Part shown: piece after piece, positions 42,491 through 51,478 of the stretch
Layout: every line of letters begins with the position of its first letter
Numbering within the stretch: the first letter of the stretch is position 1
DNA from: Micromonospora sp. HK10
GTDB taxonomy: Bacteria > Actinomycetota > Actinomycetes > Mycobacteriales > Micromonosporaceae
Direction of reading: 5' to 3'
Assembly (NCBI RefSeq): GCF_000982955.1
Contig: NZ_KQ058852.1
Span: forward strand, 1-64,000
DNA length: 64,000 bases
Translations under genes and position numbers: made by a program
Notes under the pieces: generated by a model
Told to the model about the DNA's origin: nothing
The model's database searches: none
Seen by the model: the letters and a program-made list of their open reading frames with translations, nothing else

Positions 42491-43594
42491 TCAGTGCTTC
42501 GGCTCATCCTGCTGCGGGTGGGCGAAGTTGAGGTGCTCGGGCGGCAGCGGGAAGGTGACGTCGTCGCCGAACGGCGACGGCGCCGCCGCCCGGTCGAAGG
42601 TCAGCTCGGTCAGCGGCAGCTTGCCGTTGACGTCGACCGCCGGGGCGGTCGGGTGCGGCACCTCGCGGTGCCAGTTGACGCCCTGCTGCGCCTGGCGCTC
42701 GGCCTGCGCGTCGTGCGAGCCGCCCGCGTGCGAGTGCAGCCCGCCGTGGACGGGGCTGCCGGTCACGGCACCGCTGGAATGCCCGCTGGTCACGCTGGTC
42801 TGAGGCACCTGACCCCTCCGGAAGATCTTGCTACCAAGCCACACGAGGGGATCGTACCTGCGGTCGACGACGCGTTCCTTCATGGGGATGATCCCGTTGT
42901 CGGTGATCTTGATGTGCTCCGGGCACACCTCGGTGCAGCACTTGGTGATGTTGCAGAAGCCGAGCCCCATTTCGGCCTGCGCGTACTCCTTGCGGTCGGT
43001 CCGCGCGTCGAGCGGGTGCATGTCCAGCTCGGCGGCCCGGATGAAGAACCGCGGTCCGGAGAAGGCCGGCTTGTTCTCCTCGTGGTCCCGGATCACGTGG
43101 CAGACGTTCTGGCAGAGGAAGCACTCGATGCACTTGCGGAACTCCTGCGAGCGCTCGACGTCCACCTGCTGCATCCGGTAGTCACCCGGCGCGACGTCGG
43201 CCGGCGGCGCGAACGCCGGGGTCTCCCGGGCCTTCTCGTAGTTGAACGAGACGTCGGTGACCAGGTCCCGGATCACCGGGAAGGTGCGCAGCGGGGTGAC
43301 CGTGACGGTCTCCGTCTCGTCGAACGTCGACATCCGGGTCATGCAGCTCAGCCGCGGCTTGCCGTTGATCTCCATGGAGCAGGAGCCGCACTTGCCGGCC
43401 TTGCAGTTCCACCGGCACGCCAGGTCCGGCGCGTCGGTGGCCTGCAGACGGTGGATCACGTCGAGGACGACCTCGCCCTCGTTGACCTCGACCTGGTAGT
43501 CCTGGAGGTCGCCGCCGGTCTCGTCGCCCCGCCAGATGCGGAATTGTCGCTTCCCGCCCGGCTTGCCGGGCGTCTGCTTCGGTTCAGTGCCCAT
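42491..43594 (-). CDS. sdhB: Succinate dehydrogenase iron-sulfur subunit with C-terminal extension
   Basis: 367 residues. The [2Fe-2S] ligands lie in CRWNCKAGKCGSC (plus Cys in RLSC) near 60-85, and the [4Fe-4S] and [3Fe-4S] ligands in CIECFLCQNVCH and CNITKCCTEVCP. The first 255 residues are a normal SdhB. The last about 110 residues (His-, Ser- and Pro-rich, with segments such as HGGLHSHAGGSHD) are an extension of unknown role. ATG 43594 follows the sdhA stop by three bases, so it is translated by coupling. Confidence 0.95.
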   Translation of the reverse strand: MGTEPKQTPGKPGGKRQFRIWRGDETGGDLQDYQVEVNEGEVVLDVIHRLQATDAPDLACRWNCKAGKCGSCSMEINGKPRLSCMTRMSTFDETETVTVTPLRTFPVIRDLVTDVSFNYEKARETPAFAPPADVAPGDYRMQQVDVERSQEFRKCIECFLCQNVCHVIRDHEENKPAFSGPRFFIRAAELDMHPLDARTDRKEYAQAEMGLGFCNITKCCTEVCPEHIKITDNGIIPMKERVVDRRYDPLVWLGSKIFRRGQVPQTSVTSGHSSGAVTGSPVHGGLHSHAGGSHDAQAERQAQQGVNWHREVPHPTAPAVDVNGKLPLTELTFDRAAAPSPFGDDVTFPLPPEHLNFAHPQQDEPKH

Positions 43595-43597
43595 TCC

Positions 43598-45508
43598 TCA
43601 GCGCTCCTCCTCGGCGAGGGCGTCGAACTCGGCGAGTTCCTCGTCAGTCAGATACTTGGCCAGCTCGGCGCGGTCGAACAGCGAGATCAGCTCGGGTCGC
43701 ATCGCCGGCAGCGGCTTCTGGGTCAGGCGCACGACGTCGCCGTCCAGCGCGCAGACCAGGTTCACCCGCCGCCACTTCGGGTCCATGCCGGGGTGGTCCT
43801 CCCGGGTGTGCCCGCCGCGGGACTCCTGCCGCTCCAGGGCGGCCTTCGCGGTGCACTCCGAGACCACCAGCATGTTGCGCAGGTCCAGCGCCAGGTGCCA
43901 GCCCGGGTTGTAGCGCCGGCCGCCGGCCGCGCTCACCTTGGCCACCCGCTCGCGCAGCTCCGCCAGCCGGGCCAGCGCGTCGACCAGCTCACCCTCCCGG
44001 CGGATGATGCCGACCAGATCCCCCATCACGGCCTGGAGGTCCTGCTGCAGGGTGTACGGGCTCTCCCCGGTGTCCCGCTGCAGCGGCGCCAGCGCCGTCT
44101 CCACCGCGGCCTCCACCGCCGCCACGGCCACCTTGGGGCGCGCGGCGAGCTGGTCGGCGTACGAGGCGGCGTGCCCGCCGGCCCGCTTGCCGAAGACCAG
44201 CAGGTCCGACAGGGAGTTGCCGCCGAGCCGGTTCGAGCCGTGCATGCCACCGGAGACCTCACCGGCGGCGAAGAGCCCGCGCACGGTGCCGTACGCGGCG
44301 CCGGAGTCCGGGTCCACCTCGACGCCACCCATCACGTAGTGGCAGGTCGGGCCGACCTCCATCGGCTCCTTGGTGATGTCGACGTCGGCCAGCTCCTTGA
44401 ACTGGTGGTACATCGACGGCAGCCGGCGCCGGATCTCCTCGGCCGGCAGCCGCGAGGCGATGTCCAGGTAGACGCCGCCGGCCGGCGTACCCCGACCCTC
44501 CTTGACCTCGCTGTTGATCGCCCGGGCGACCTCGTCGCGGGGGAGCAGCTCCGGCGGGCGCCGGTTGTTGTCCGGGTCCTTGTACCAGCGGTCCGCCTCG
44601 GCCTCGTTGTCCGCGTACTGCTTGCGGAACACGTCCGGCACGTAGTCGAACATGAACCGCTTGCCCTCGGAGTTCTTCAGCACCCCACCGTCACCGCGGA
44701 CCGACTCGGTGACCAGGATGCCCTTCACCGAGGGCGGCCAGACCATGCCGGTCGGGTGGAACTGGAGGAACTCCATGTTGATCAGCGTCGCCCCGGCGCG
44801 CAGCGCCAGCGCGTGACCGTCGCCGGTGTACTCCCAGGAGTTCGAGGTGACCTTGTAGGAGCGGCCGACCCCGCCGGTGGCCAGCACCACGGCCGGCGCC
44901 TCGAAGAGGACGAACTCGCCGGACTCCCGGTAGTAGCCGAACGCGCCGGCCACCCGGTCGCCGTCGAGCAGCAGCTCGGTGATGGTGGTCTCGGCGAAGA
45001 CCTTGATCCGGGCCTCGTAGTCGCCGTGCTCCCGCTTGTCCTCCTGCTGCAAGGAGACGATCTTCTGCTGGAGGGTGCGGATCAGCTCCAGACCGGTCCG
45101 GTCGCCGACGTGCGCGAGCCGGGGGTACTCGTGGCCGCCGAAGTTGCGCTGGGAGATCTTCCCGTCCTTAGTGCGGTCGAAGAGCGCGCCGTACGTCTCC
45201 AGCTCCCAGATCCGCTGCGGGGCCTCCTTCGCGTGCAACTCGGCCATCCGGAAGTTGTTCAGGAACTTGCCGCCGCGCATGGTGTCCCGGAAGTGCACCT
45301 GCCAGTTGTCCCGGGCGTTCACGTTGCCCATCGCGGCCGCCGCGCCGCCCTCGGCCATCACCGTGTGCGCCTTGCCGAAGAGGGACTTCGAGATGATCGC
45401 GGTCCGCTTGCCGGCCAGCCGGGCCTCGATCGCCGCGCGCAGGCCGGCGCCGCCGGCCCCGATCACGACGACGTCGTAGTGGTGTCGTTCGATTCGCGTC
45501 TCAGTCAT
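43598..45508 (-). CDS. sdhA: Succinate dehydrogenase flavoprotein subunit
   Basis: 636 residues. FAD-binding Rossmann VVVIGAGGAGLRAAIEA near the start, the SKSLFGKAHTVMAEGG segment with the likely FAD-linking His, and catalytic-region motifs HPTGMVWPPSVKGILVTESV, GGVEVDPDSGA and GGMHGSNRLGGNSLSDLLVFG. It oxidises succinate to fumarate and passes electrons to SdhB. It is the second gene of sdhCAB. The length and neighbouring single anchor gene resemble the mycobacterial Rv0247c-Rv0249c type of enzyme. Confidence 0.96.
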   Translation of the reverse strand: MTETRIERHHYDVVVIGAGGAGLRAAIEARLAGKRTAIISKSLFGKAHTVMAEGGAAAAMGNVNARDNWQVHFRDTMRGGKFLNNFRMAELHAKEAPQRIWELETYGALFDRTKDGKISQRNFGGHEYPRLAHVGDRTGLELIRTLQQKIVSLQQEDKREHGDYEARIKVFAETTITELLLDGDRVAGAFGYYRESGEFVLFEAPAVVLATGGVGRSYKVTSNSWEYTGDGHALALRAGATLINMEFLQFHPTGMVWPPSVKGILVTESVRGDGGVLKNSEGKRFMFDYVPDVFRKQYADNEAEADRWYKDPDNNRRPPELLPRDEVARAINSEVKEGRGTPAGGVYLDIASRLPAEEIRRRLPSMYHQFKELADVDITKEPMEVGPTCHYVMGGVEVDPDSGAAYGTVRGLFAAGEVSGGMHGSNRLGGNSLSDLLVFGKRAGGHAASYADQLAARPKVAVAAVEAAVETALAPLQRDTGESPYTLQQDLQAVMGDLVGIIRREGELVDALARLAELRERVAKVSAAGGRRYNPGWHLALDLRNMLVVSECTAKAALERQESRGGHTREDHPGMDPKWRRVNLVCALDGDVVRLTQKPLPAMRPELISLFDRAELAKYLTDEELAEFDALAEEER

Positions 45509-45518
45509 GTCCAGGCTT

Positions 45519-46340
45519 TCAGTTGATGAACCGCAGGTCGGGGAACCAGTCGGCGGCGATGGCCATGACGTAGAAGTCGGTCAGCGCCAGCGTGCCGAGC
45601 GTGATCCAGGCGAGCTGCATGTGCCGGACGTTCAGCCAGGAGACGAAGGTCCAGGCCTTGTAACGCAGCGGGTGCTTGGAGAAGTGCTTGAGCCGCCCGC
45701 CGATGATGTGCCGGCAGGAGTGGCAGGAGATGGTGTACGCCCAGAGCATCACCACGTTGCCGAGCAGGATGAGGTTGCCGAGCCCGAAGCCGAAACCCTT
45801 CGGCGAGTGGAAGGCGTAGATGGCGTCGTACGTGTTGATCAGCGAGATGATCGCGGCGAGGTAGAAGAAGTAGCGGTGCAGGTTCTGGCCGAGCAGCGGG
45901 AAGCGGGTCTCGCCGCTGTACGCCTGGTGCCCGTCCGGCACCGCGCAGGCCGGCGGCGACAGCCAGAACGACCGGTAGTACGCCTTGCGGTAGTAGTAGC
46001 AGGTGAGCCGGAACAACAGCAGGAACGGCAGGGTCAGCGCCGCGTCCGGGATGATCCACCAGCCGGGCAGGAACTGGCCGAAGTGCGAGGAGCCCTCGAC
46101 GCACCGGTCGGTCACGCACGGGGAGTAGAACGGCGTCAGGTAGTGGTACTGGTCCACCCAGTACCACTTGTGCATGAAGACCCGCACCGTCGCGTAGATG
46201 ACCCAGGCGCTGAGCCCGACGACGGTGATCAGTGGCGCGAACCACCAGCGGTCCGTCCGCAACGTCTTGGCAGCTATCGCGGCGCGTGCCCGCGCCCCTC
46301 GCGGTTGCGAAATCGGCGTCGTAGCCGACGGTGATGTCAT
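45519..46340 (-). CDS. sdhC: Succinate dehydrogenase membrane anchor subunit
   Basis: 273 residues from ATG 46340, which has GGGAG nine bases upstream; the in-frame sequence further up is not family-like. There are five hydrophobic segments (about 33-52, 95-115, 160-180, 195-215 and 240-260). Conserved His residues sit in LHRYFFYLAA and SCHSCRHIIGG and are likely haem ligands. One polypeptide replaces the usual SdhC plus SdhD pair, as in the related mycobacterial complex. It is the first gene of the operon. Confidence 0.9.
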   Translation of the reverse strand: MTSPSATTPISQPRGARARAAIAAKTLRTDRWWFAPLITVVGLSAWVIYATVRVFMHKWYWVDQYHYLTPFYSPCVTDRCVEGSSHFGQFLPGWWIIPDAALTLPFLLLFRLTCYYYRKAYYRSFWLSPPACAVPDGHQAYSGETRFPLLGQNLHRYFFYLAAIISLINTYDAIYAFHSPKGFGFGLGNLILLGNVVMLWAYTISCHSCRHIIGGRLKHFSKHPLRYKAWTFVSWLNVRHMQLAWITLGTLALTDFYVMAIAADWFPDLRFIN

Positions 46341-46648
46341 TCCAGTCGTCTCCCTGACGGCGCCCTCGCGGGGGCGGCGGATCACCTTCCGTAGCGGCCA
46401 GCGGACCGACGAGACCGCATCCACTGCCACGTCCTGCGCACGCATGCGGCCGCGCCGGTCAACCGGCGCAGCTAAATGCCACACGTTACGCCGATCTTCG
46501 CGGCCCGGCCGCGCAACGCAGTGTCCCGTGTGTCCCGGAGGTTGGAAAGGGCTACGCCACGATCAATTCTCCCGGCGCGGCGGACGGTGCGCCGACCGGT
46601 GCGCTGGCGGCGGTCGGCGGTGCGCGGACGGGGTGAGGTGGTCGCGGC
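46341..46648. other. Intergenic region upstream of sdhCAB
   Basis: This 308-base gap separates the tldD-tldE operon end from sdhC. It contains one palindrome (46452-46469). I see no gene and no other strong signal. Confidence 0.6.
46452..46469. promoter_or_regulatory. Palindrome in the sdhC leader
   Basis: GCGCCGGT-CA-ACCGGCGC, perfect 8-bp arms, 112 bases upstream of sdhC. AT-richer sequence (GGCATTTAGC on the minus strand) just upstream may hold the promoter. Confidence 0.35.
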
Positions 46649-48040
46649 TCAACCGGACGCCCCACCGGTGAAGTGCCACGAGGCCAGCCGCAGCGGCGGC
46701 GCCGCCCACCAGGCACCGTCCATCCGGTCCGGCTGGCGCACCGGCGTCCGGCCCAGGCCGAGCACCCGCCCCGGCCCCAGCGCCTGCGGGTACGACTCGG
46801 TGAAACGGAAGTCGCGGACCGCCCGGGTCGGCACGCCGTCCTCGACCAGCCAGACCCCGTTGCGGGTCAGCCCGGTGATGACCAGGCGTTTCGGGTCGAG
46901 CACCCGGGTGTACCAGAAGTCGGTGACCAGCAGCCCGCGCGCCATCCCGCCGACCAGCGCGGCGGTGTCCGGGTCCGCGACCGCCCCGGTCACTCCGCCG
47001 CTCACCTGCCCGGCCGCCGGGCCCGGCCGGTCGGCGGCCGGCAGCAGGCGCAGGTTGTGCGGGATCGGGCCGAACGTCGACCCGCCGGGCATCCCGTGCC
47101 CGGTGGACCCGACACCCGCCTCGGCGCCGCTGCGCCGGTCGTGCGCCACCGCCCGGGTGGTGCCCGCCTCGACCAGGAGCAGCGGCCGTCGCGGCGTGCC
47201 CTCCAGGTCGTACGGCAGCCCGGAGCCGTGCGTCGGATCGTCCACCAGGGTCACCGCCGGGTCGAACTGGGCGACGCCCGGCTCGGCGAAGGACTGCCGC
47301 TCGAGGTACCGCTTGCCGTTGAAGCCGAACCAGGCGAGGTTCTGCAGCAGGTCGCCGACGGCGGCAGGTTCGAGCACCACCTCGTAGTGCCCCGGGGGCA
47401 ACTCGATTGGATCGGCCGCGGCCCGCGCCTTGGCCGCCGCCCGGGCGCCGAGCGCCGCGCCGTCGATCTCGGCGAGCCGGTCGGCGCAGAGCCGGGCCAC
47501 CCCGTCGGCCCCGCCGGTCCGCGCGATGCCGTCCATCGCCGCCTCGGCGGTGCGCCCGACCGCCGACTGCCCGGCCGAGTTCGCGAACGCCCCCGACCGG
47601 TACGCCGTCCGGCAGTAGCCGGCCGCCGCCAGCCCTTCGACCGCGTCCACGAAGGCGCGTACCCGGCCGGCCCGTTCGTCGGGCGACGCCTCGGCGGTGG
47701 CCTCGTCGAAGACGGCCGGCGGCACCGGCGCCGCCGGGGCGAGCCCCGGCCAGGCCGGGTCGGGCGGGCAGAGCCGCGCCGCCGCCACGGTCCGCTCGAC
47801 CAGCGTGGCCAGCCCGTCCGGGTCGACCAGGCTGCCGCCGCCCGCGGCGGTCCGCCCGTCCAGGTGCAGCCGCAGCCGCACCGTGGTGGCCGACTCGGCG
47901 ACGTTCTGGTGGATGAACGAGTTGGCGAACCGGGTGAGCGCCAGGTCGGCCCGGGTCACCGTCACCTCGGCCTGCGCGTGCGGCCCGGCGAGCCGGCGGA
48001 CCAGCTCCACCACCTGGCCGGCGAGATCCAGTTCGGTCAT
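46649..48040 (-). CDS. tldE: TldE/PmbA-type metallopeptidase partner
   Basis: 463 residues. It has the PmbA/TldE layout: N-terminal LTRFANSFIHQNVAESATTVRL, central RTAEAAMDGIARTGGA, and C-terminal VITGLTRNGVWLVEDG with FRFTESYPQALGPGRVLGLG. It lacks the HExxxH site that TldD carries, as expected. TldD and TldE together form a protease that degrades unfolded peptides and matures some RiPPs and gyrase inhibitors. ATG 48040 overlaps the tldD stop (ATGA). No RiPP precursor is evident nearby. Confidence 0.92.
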   Translation of the reverse strand: MTELDLAGQVVELVRRLAGPHAQAEVTVTRADLALTRFANSFIHQNVAESATTVRLRLHLDGRTAAGGGSLVDPDGLATLVERTVAAARLCPPDPAWPGLAPAAPVPPAVFDEATAEASPDERAGRVRAFVDAVEGLAAAGYCRTAYRSGAFANSAGQSAVGRTAEAAMDGIARTGGADGVARLCADRLAEIDGAALGARAAAKARAAADPIELPPGHYEVVLEPAAVGDLLQNLAWFGFNGKRYLERQSFAEPGVAQFDPAVTLVDDPTHGSGLPYDLEGTPRRPLLLVEAGTTRAVAHDRRSGAEAGVGSTGHGMPGGSTFGPIPHNLRLLPAADRPGPAAGQVSGGVTGAVADPDTAALVGGMARGLLVTDFWYTRVLDPKRLVITGLTRNGVWLVEDGVPTRAVRDFRFTESYPQALGPGRVLGLGRTPVRQPDRMDGAWWAAPPLRLASWHFTGGASG

Positions 48041-49473
48041 GCCCGCACCCCCACCCGGACGTTGCGGAAGCGGGCCGGGGCGGCCGGGTGGCCGGTGTGC
48101 CCGGTCTGGCCGGGCTGCCCCTTGCCGCAGTTCGGCGTCCCCCACGGGACGATCTCCGAGGAGAGCATGTCCATCGAGCGCCAGAAGACCGGGCCGATCC
48201 CGGTGTAGGTGGGGTTGCGCAGCATCCGCCCCCGCCGGCCCTTCTTCACCTCCCAGCCGACCTCGCAGCCGAACTGGAAGTTGAGCCGCTTGTCGTCGAT
48301 CGACCAGGACCGGTTGAGGTCCATCAGCACCCCGTCGTCGGTGGCGTCGATGATCTCGTCGAGGCTGTGCGGGCCCGGTTCCAGACCCACGTTGGTCATC
48401 CGCACCATCGGCAACCGGGCCCAGCCGTCGGCCCGTACGCTGCCGCCGTAGTCGAGACCGGCGACGGCGCCGGAGTCGCGGCCGGCGAGCACCCCCACCC
48501 AACGGCCGGCGCGGACCGCGTCCCGCTTGACCGCGGGGGAGCCCTCGTCGTCGTAGCCGAAGCTGCCCAGCGCGCCGGGGATGGTCGGGTCGATGGTGAC
48601 GTTCATCAGCTCGGAGCCGTACCGGAGCGTGCCGAGCTGGGCCAGGTCCAGCCAGGAGGTGCCGGCGAAGGCCGCCTCCCAGCCGAGGATCCGGTCCAGC
48701 TCGATGGCGTGCCCGACCGACTCGTGGATCTGCAGGGCCAGCTGTTCGCCGCCGAGGATCAGGTCGGTCTCGCCGGCCGGGCACTCCGGGGCGGTGAGCA
48801 GCTCCCGGGACTCCTCGGCGATCCGCGCGGCGTGCGCGGCGAGGTCGAGCGAGGTGACCAGCTCCCAGCCGGTGGTGCCGTACTGGCCGCGGTAGCTCGG
48901 GTAGGACCGGCGCTGGGTCTCGCCGTCGCCGATGGAGGTGGCGGAGATGCCACCGCCGCACTCCCGGATGCGCTGGTCGATCCGGTGCCCCTCGCTGGAG
49001 ACGAACCACTTCGCGGTGTCCCAGATCTGGTAGAGCCCTTCGGCCAGGTCGGCGCCGTGCTCGCGCGCCGTGGCGGTGGCCCGGACCAGCAGGTCGCCCT
49101 TGTCGGAGAGCGGGACGCCGAGCGGGTCGACCGCGCAGTCCGACGACCAGCTCGCCACGATCGCCTCGGCGGGGACCAGGTCGATCGGCGGGCCGGGGAC
49201 CCGCGCGCTCGCGGCGGCGGTCGCTGCGGCGCGCCGGCCGGCATCGCGAGCCGCCGCGTCGGACAGCTCGGGTACGGCGTGGAAGCCCCAACTCGACCCG
49301 ACCAGCGCGCGGACGCCGAGGCCGATGCTCTCGTCCTGGGTCAGCTCCTCGATGTCGCCGTTGCGGGCCGACATCGACTCGTAGCGGCGGTGCATCACCC
49401 GGGCGTCCGCGTACCGCGCACCGGCGTCGAGGGCGGCCTGGACGGCGGCGGTCGCCGCGTCGAATCCACTCAT
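48037..49473 (-). CDS. tldD: TldD-type zinc metallopeptidase
   Basis: 478 residues. The zinc site is LQIHESVGHAIELDRILG (His-Glu-x3-His) near residue 245, with a later Cys in GTPNCGKGQPG as the third ligand. The N-terminal YESMSARNGDIEELTQDESI and VRMTNVGLEPG segments are typical. It is co-translated with tldE. ATG 49473 has no good Shine-Dalgarno but overlaps the stop of a 27-residue repeat-encoded reading frame, so its translation may be coupled to that frame. Confidence 0.93.
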   Translation of the reverse strand: MSGFDAATAAVQAALDAGARYADARVMHRRYESMSARNGDIEELTQDESIGLGVRALVGSSWGFHAVPELSDAAARDAGRRAAATAAASARVPGPPIDLVPAEAIVASWSSDCAVDPLGVPLSDKGDLLVRATATAREHGADLAEGLYQIWDTAKWFVSSEGHRIDQRIRECGGGISATSIGDGETQRRSYPSYRGQYGTTGWELVTSLDLAAHAARIAEESRELLTAPECPAGETDLILGGEQLALQIHESVGHAIELDRILGWEAAFAGTSWLDLAQLGTLRYGSELMNVTIDPTIPGALGSFGYDDEGSPAVKRDAVRAGRWVGVLAGRDSGAVAGLDYGGSVRADGWARLPMVRMTNVGLEPGPHSLDEIIDATDDGVLMDLNRSWSIDDKRLNFQFGCEVGWEVKKGRRGRMLRNPTYTGIGPVFWRSMDMLSSEIVPWGTPNCGKGQPGQTGHTGHPAAPARFRNVRVGVRA

Positions 49474-49553
49474 GCCGGCACCACGCTTCGTTCCGGGCCG
49501 CCTTGAGGCACCATCGGGCTGCGTTGATGATTCGCTCGCTGCCGCTCGCTCAT
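49470..49553 (-). CDS. Repeat-element mini-ORF (27 aa) upstream of tldD
   Basis: Begins ATG at 49553 as MSERQRANHQRSP and ends GGCATGA, the TGA overlapping the tldD start. Length (84 bases), opening, 3' end and junction match the element at 5740-5823, although the middle differs. No protein function is visible. Confidence 0.35.
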   Translation of the reverse strand: MSERQRANHQRSPMVPQGGPERSVVPA

Positions 49554-49586
49554 GCGCCCGACCCTAGGCGAGCCGACCGACATGCG

Positions 49587-50135
49587 TCAGGGGATGAGAT
49601 CCGTCGGCCGGATCGTGGCGCGGACCGGCTCGGTCAACTCCAGCATTCCGCCGGGCTTGGTCACCGACTCCTCGCGGTAGTGCCGGCCGCGTCGCCGGTA
49701 CAGATGGAGCGTGCCGTCTTCCTGCGTGACCAGCAGGTACCAATCAATTCCGGCGGCGGCGTAGTAGTGCATCTTGAGGACCTTGTCGGTGGCTGCGTTG
49801 CCCGGTGAGATCACCTCGCAGACCAGCCGGACGTCAGCCGCCTCGATGACCGGTTTGTCGAAGTCGATCGACTCCGTGACGACCAGGTCCGGGATCGGGA
49901 TCCGCCCGGGTCTGAGACGTACGTTGACCCCCTCCAGCAGCTCCAGGCCGGTCGTGCGGGCAGCCGCCTCGAGGATGTTGCCGAGGTTGCGTTGGATGCG
50001 CTGGTGTCGCGGGGTGGGCGCCGGCGTCACGTGGAGACTCCCGTCGAAGAGTTCGACGCGCTGTTGCGTCTCGCCGAGGGCGAGGTACTCCTCCTCGGTC
50101 CACGGGCCGTCGTGGTCGAACACCGCCGCGGTCAT
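49587..50135 (-). CDS. Uma2-family (DUF820) putative endonuclease
   Basis: 182 residues from ATG 50135, with GGAGGT five bases upstream. The PD-(D/E)xK-like core is visible: VELFDGSLHVTPAPTPRHQR, IPIPDLVVTE (Asp), RLVCEVISPGN (Glu) and DKVLKMHYYAAAGIDWYLLV. Members are abundant in actinobacteria and cyanobacteria. Their substrates are unknown, and nuclease activity is a fold-based guess. It stands alone between tldD and the dpp-type operon. Confidence 0.85.
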   Translation of the reverse strand: MTAAVFDHDGPWTEEEYLALGETQQRVELFDGSLHVTPAPTPRHQRIQRNLGNILEAAARTTGLELLEGVNVRLRPGRIPIPDLVVTESIDFDKPVIEAADVRLVCEVISPGNAATDKVLKMHYYAAAGIDWYLLVTQEDGTLHLYRRRGRHYREESVTKPGGMLELTEPVRATIRPTDLIP

Positions 50136-50371
50136 GGTCACCTCCACCTCGTGCCGGCGCGAATCCTCCCCGGATCGCCATCGCCATGGTCGCACCTCAC
50201 GTGCGGCGACGCGGCGGCGTTGCCCAGTCGCAACCATGAATGTCCAGGTGAGGGCTGTTCAGGTGCGGAACCCAGTCGTTACGCTCTGGCCGCTGACAGG
50301 CCGCGTTCTGTAGCTTATTTTCGCCTCCAGGAGTTTGTTGTAAGTTCTCTTCGTCACAGAGGGAGGCGGTC

Positions 50372-51478
50372 ATGGGCAGGTCGGAGACAACGCCGTCCGG
50401 GGAGCCGGACCGCCCCGAGGTGCCGGCGCAGCGCGCCGGCGAGGACGGCCCCTATCTGCGGGTCAAGGACCTTCGCGTGCGGTTCGAGACCGAGGACGGC
50501 GTGGTGCGGGCCGTCGACGGGGTCTCGTTCGCCGTCGAGCGCGGCCGGACGCTCGGCATCGTGGGCGAGTCCGGTTCGGGCAAGAGCGTCACCTCGCTGG
50601 CGATCCTCGGCCTGCACAACACCAAGCGGGCCACCATCACCGGGGAGATCTCCGTGGGCGGCCGCCAACTGGTCGGCCTGCCGGAGGAGCAGGTGCGCCG
50701 GCTGCGCGGCCGGGACATGGCGATGATCTTCCAGGACCCGCTGTCGGCGCTGCACCCGTACTACACGGTGGGCCGGCAGATCGCCGAGGCGTACCGGGTG
50801 CACCATCCGCGGGCCGGTAAGCGGGAGGCGCGCACCCGGGCCGTGGACATGCTGGGCCGGGTCGGCATCCCGCAGCCGGCGAAGCGGTTCGACCAGTACC
50901 CGCACGAGTTCTCGGGCGGCATGCGGCAACGGGCGATGATCGCGATGGCCCTGGTCAACGACCCGGACCTGGTGATCGCCGACGAGCCGACCACGGCGCT
51001 GGACGTGACCGTGCAGGCCCAGATCCTGGACCTGCTCAGCGACCTCCAGGACGAGTTCCGGTCGGCGATCATCCTGATCACCCACGACCTCGGGGTGGTC
51101 TCCCAGGTGGCCGACGACGTCCTGGTCATGTACGGCGGCCGGGCCGTCGAGCACGGCAGCGTGGCGCAGGTGCTCCGGCGGCCGCAGCACCCGTACACCT
51201 GGGGGTTGTTGTCGAGCGTGCCGTCGCTGCACGGTGACGCCGACGCGGACCTGGTGCCGATCAAGGGCAACCCCCCGTCGCTGATCAACCTGCCGTCGGG
51301 ATGCGCCTTCCACCCGCGCTGCCGCTACGCCGACCGCAACGGCGACCGGTCCCGCACCGAGGTGCCGGGGCTGCGGTCGGCCGGGGAGGCGGGCCACCTG
51401 GTCGCCTGCCACCTGCCGGCCGAGGAGCGCACCCGGCTCTACCAGCAGGACATCGCGCAGGTGGGAGTGGCCCGATGA
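50372..51478 (+). CDS. Second peptide ABC importer, DppD-type ATPase
   Basis: 368 residues. Walker A GESGSGKS (about 65-72), signature FSGGMRQRAMIAMAL, Walker B VIADEPTTALD, H-loop LITHDLG and the C-terminal SGCAFHPRCRYADR segment. ATG 50372 follows AGGGAGGCGGTC. It opens a five-gene rightward operon whose order (two ATPases, OppC-type, OppB-type, binding protein) is the mirror of the operon at 2.6-8.5 kb. The overlap with the next ATPase is ATGA. Confidence 0.93.
   Translation: MGRSETTPSGEPDRPEVPAQRAGEDGPYLRVKDLRVRFETEDGVVRAVDGVSFAVERGRTLGIVGESGSGKSVTSLAILGLHNTKRATITGEISVGGRQLVGLPEEQVRRLRGRDMAMIFQDPLSALHPYYTVGRQIAEAYRVHHPRAGKREARTRAVDMLGRVGIPQPAKRFDQYPHEFSGGMRQRAMIAMALVNDPDLVIADEPTTALDVTVQAQILDLLSDLQDEFRSAIILITHDLGVVSQVADDVLVMYGGRAVEHGSVAQVLRRPQHPYTWGLLSSVPSLHGDADADLVPIKGNPPSLINLPSGCAFHPRCRYADRNGDRSRTEVPGLRSAGEAGHLVACHLPAEERTRLYQQDIAQVGVAR

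Noticed and set aside
46649..49473. RiPP biosynthetic cluster around tldD-tldE
   Set aside because: No precursor peptide, cyclase or dedicated transporter is next to the pair; sdh genes and a Uma2 gene flank it.
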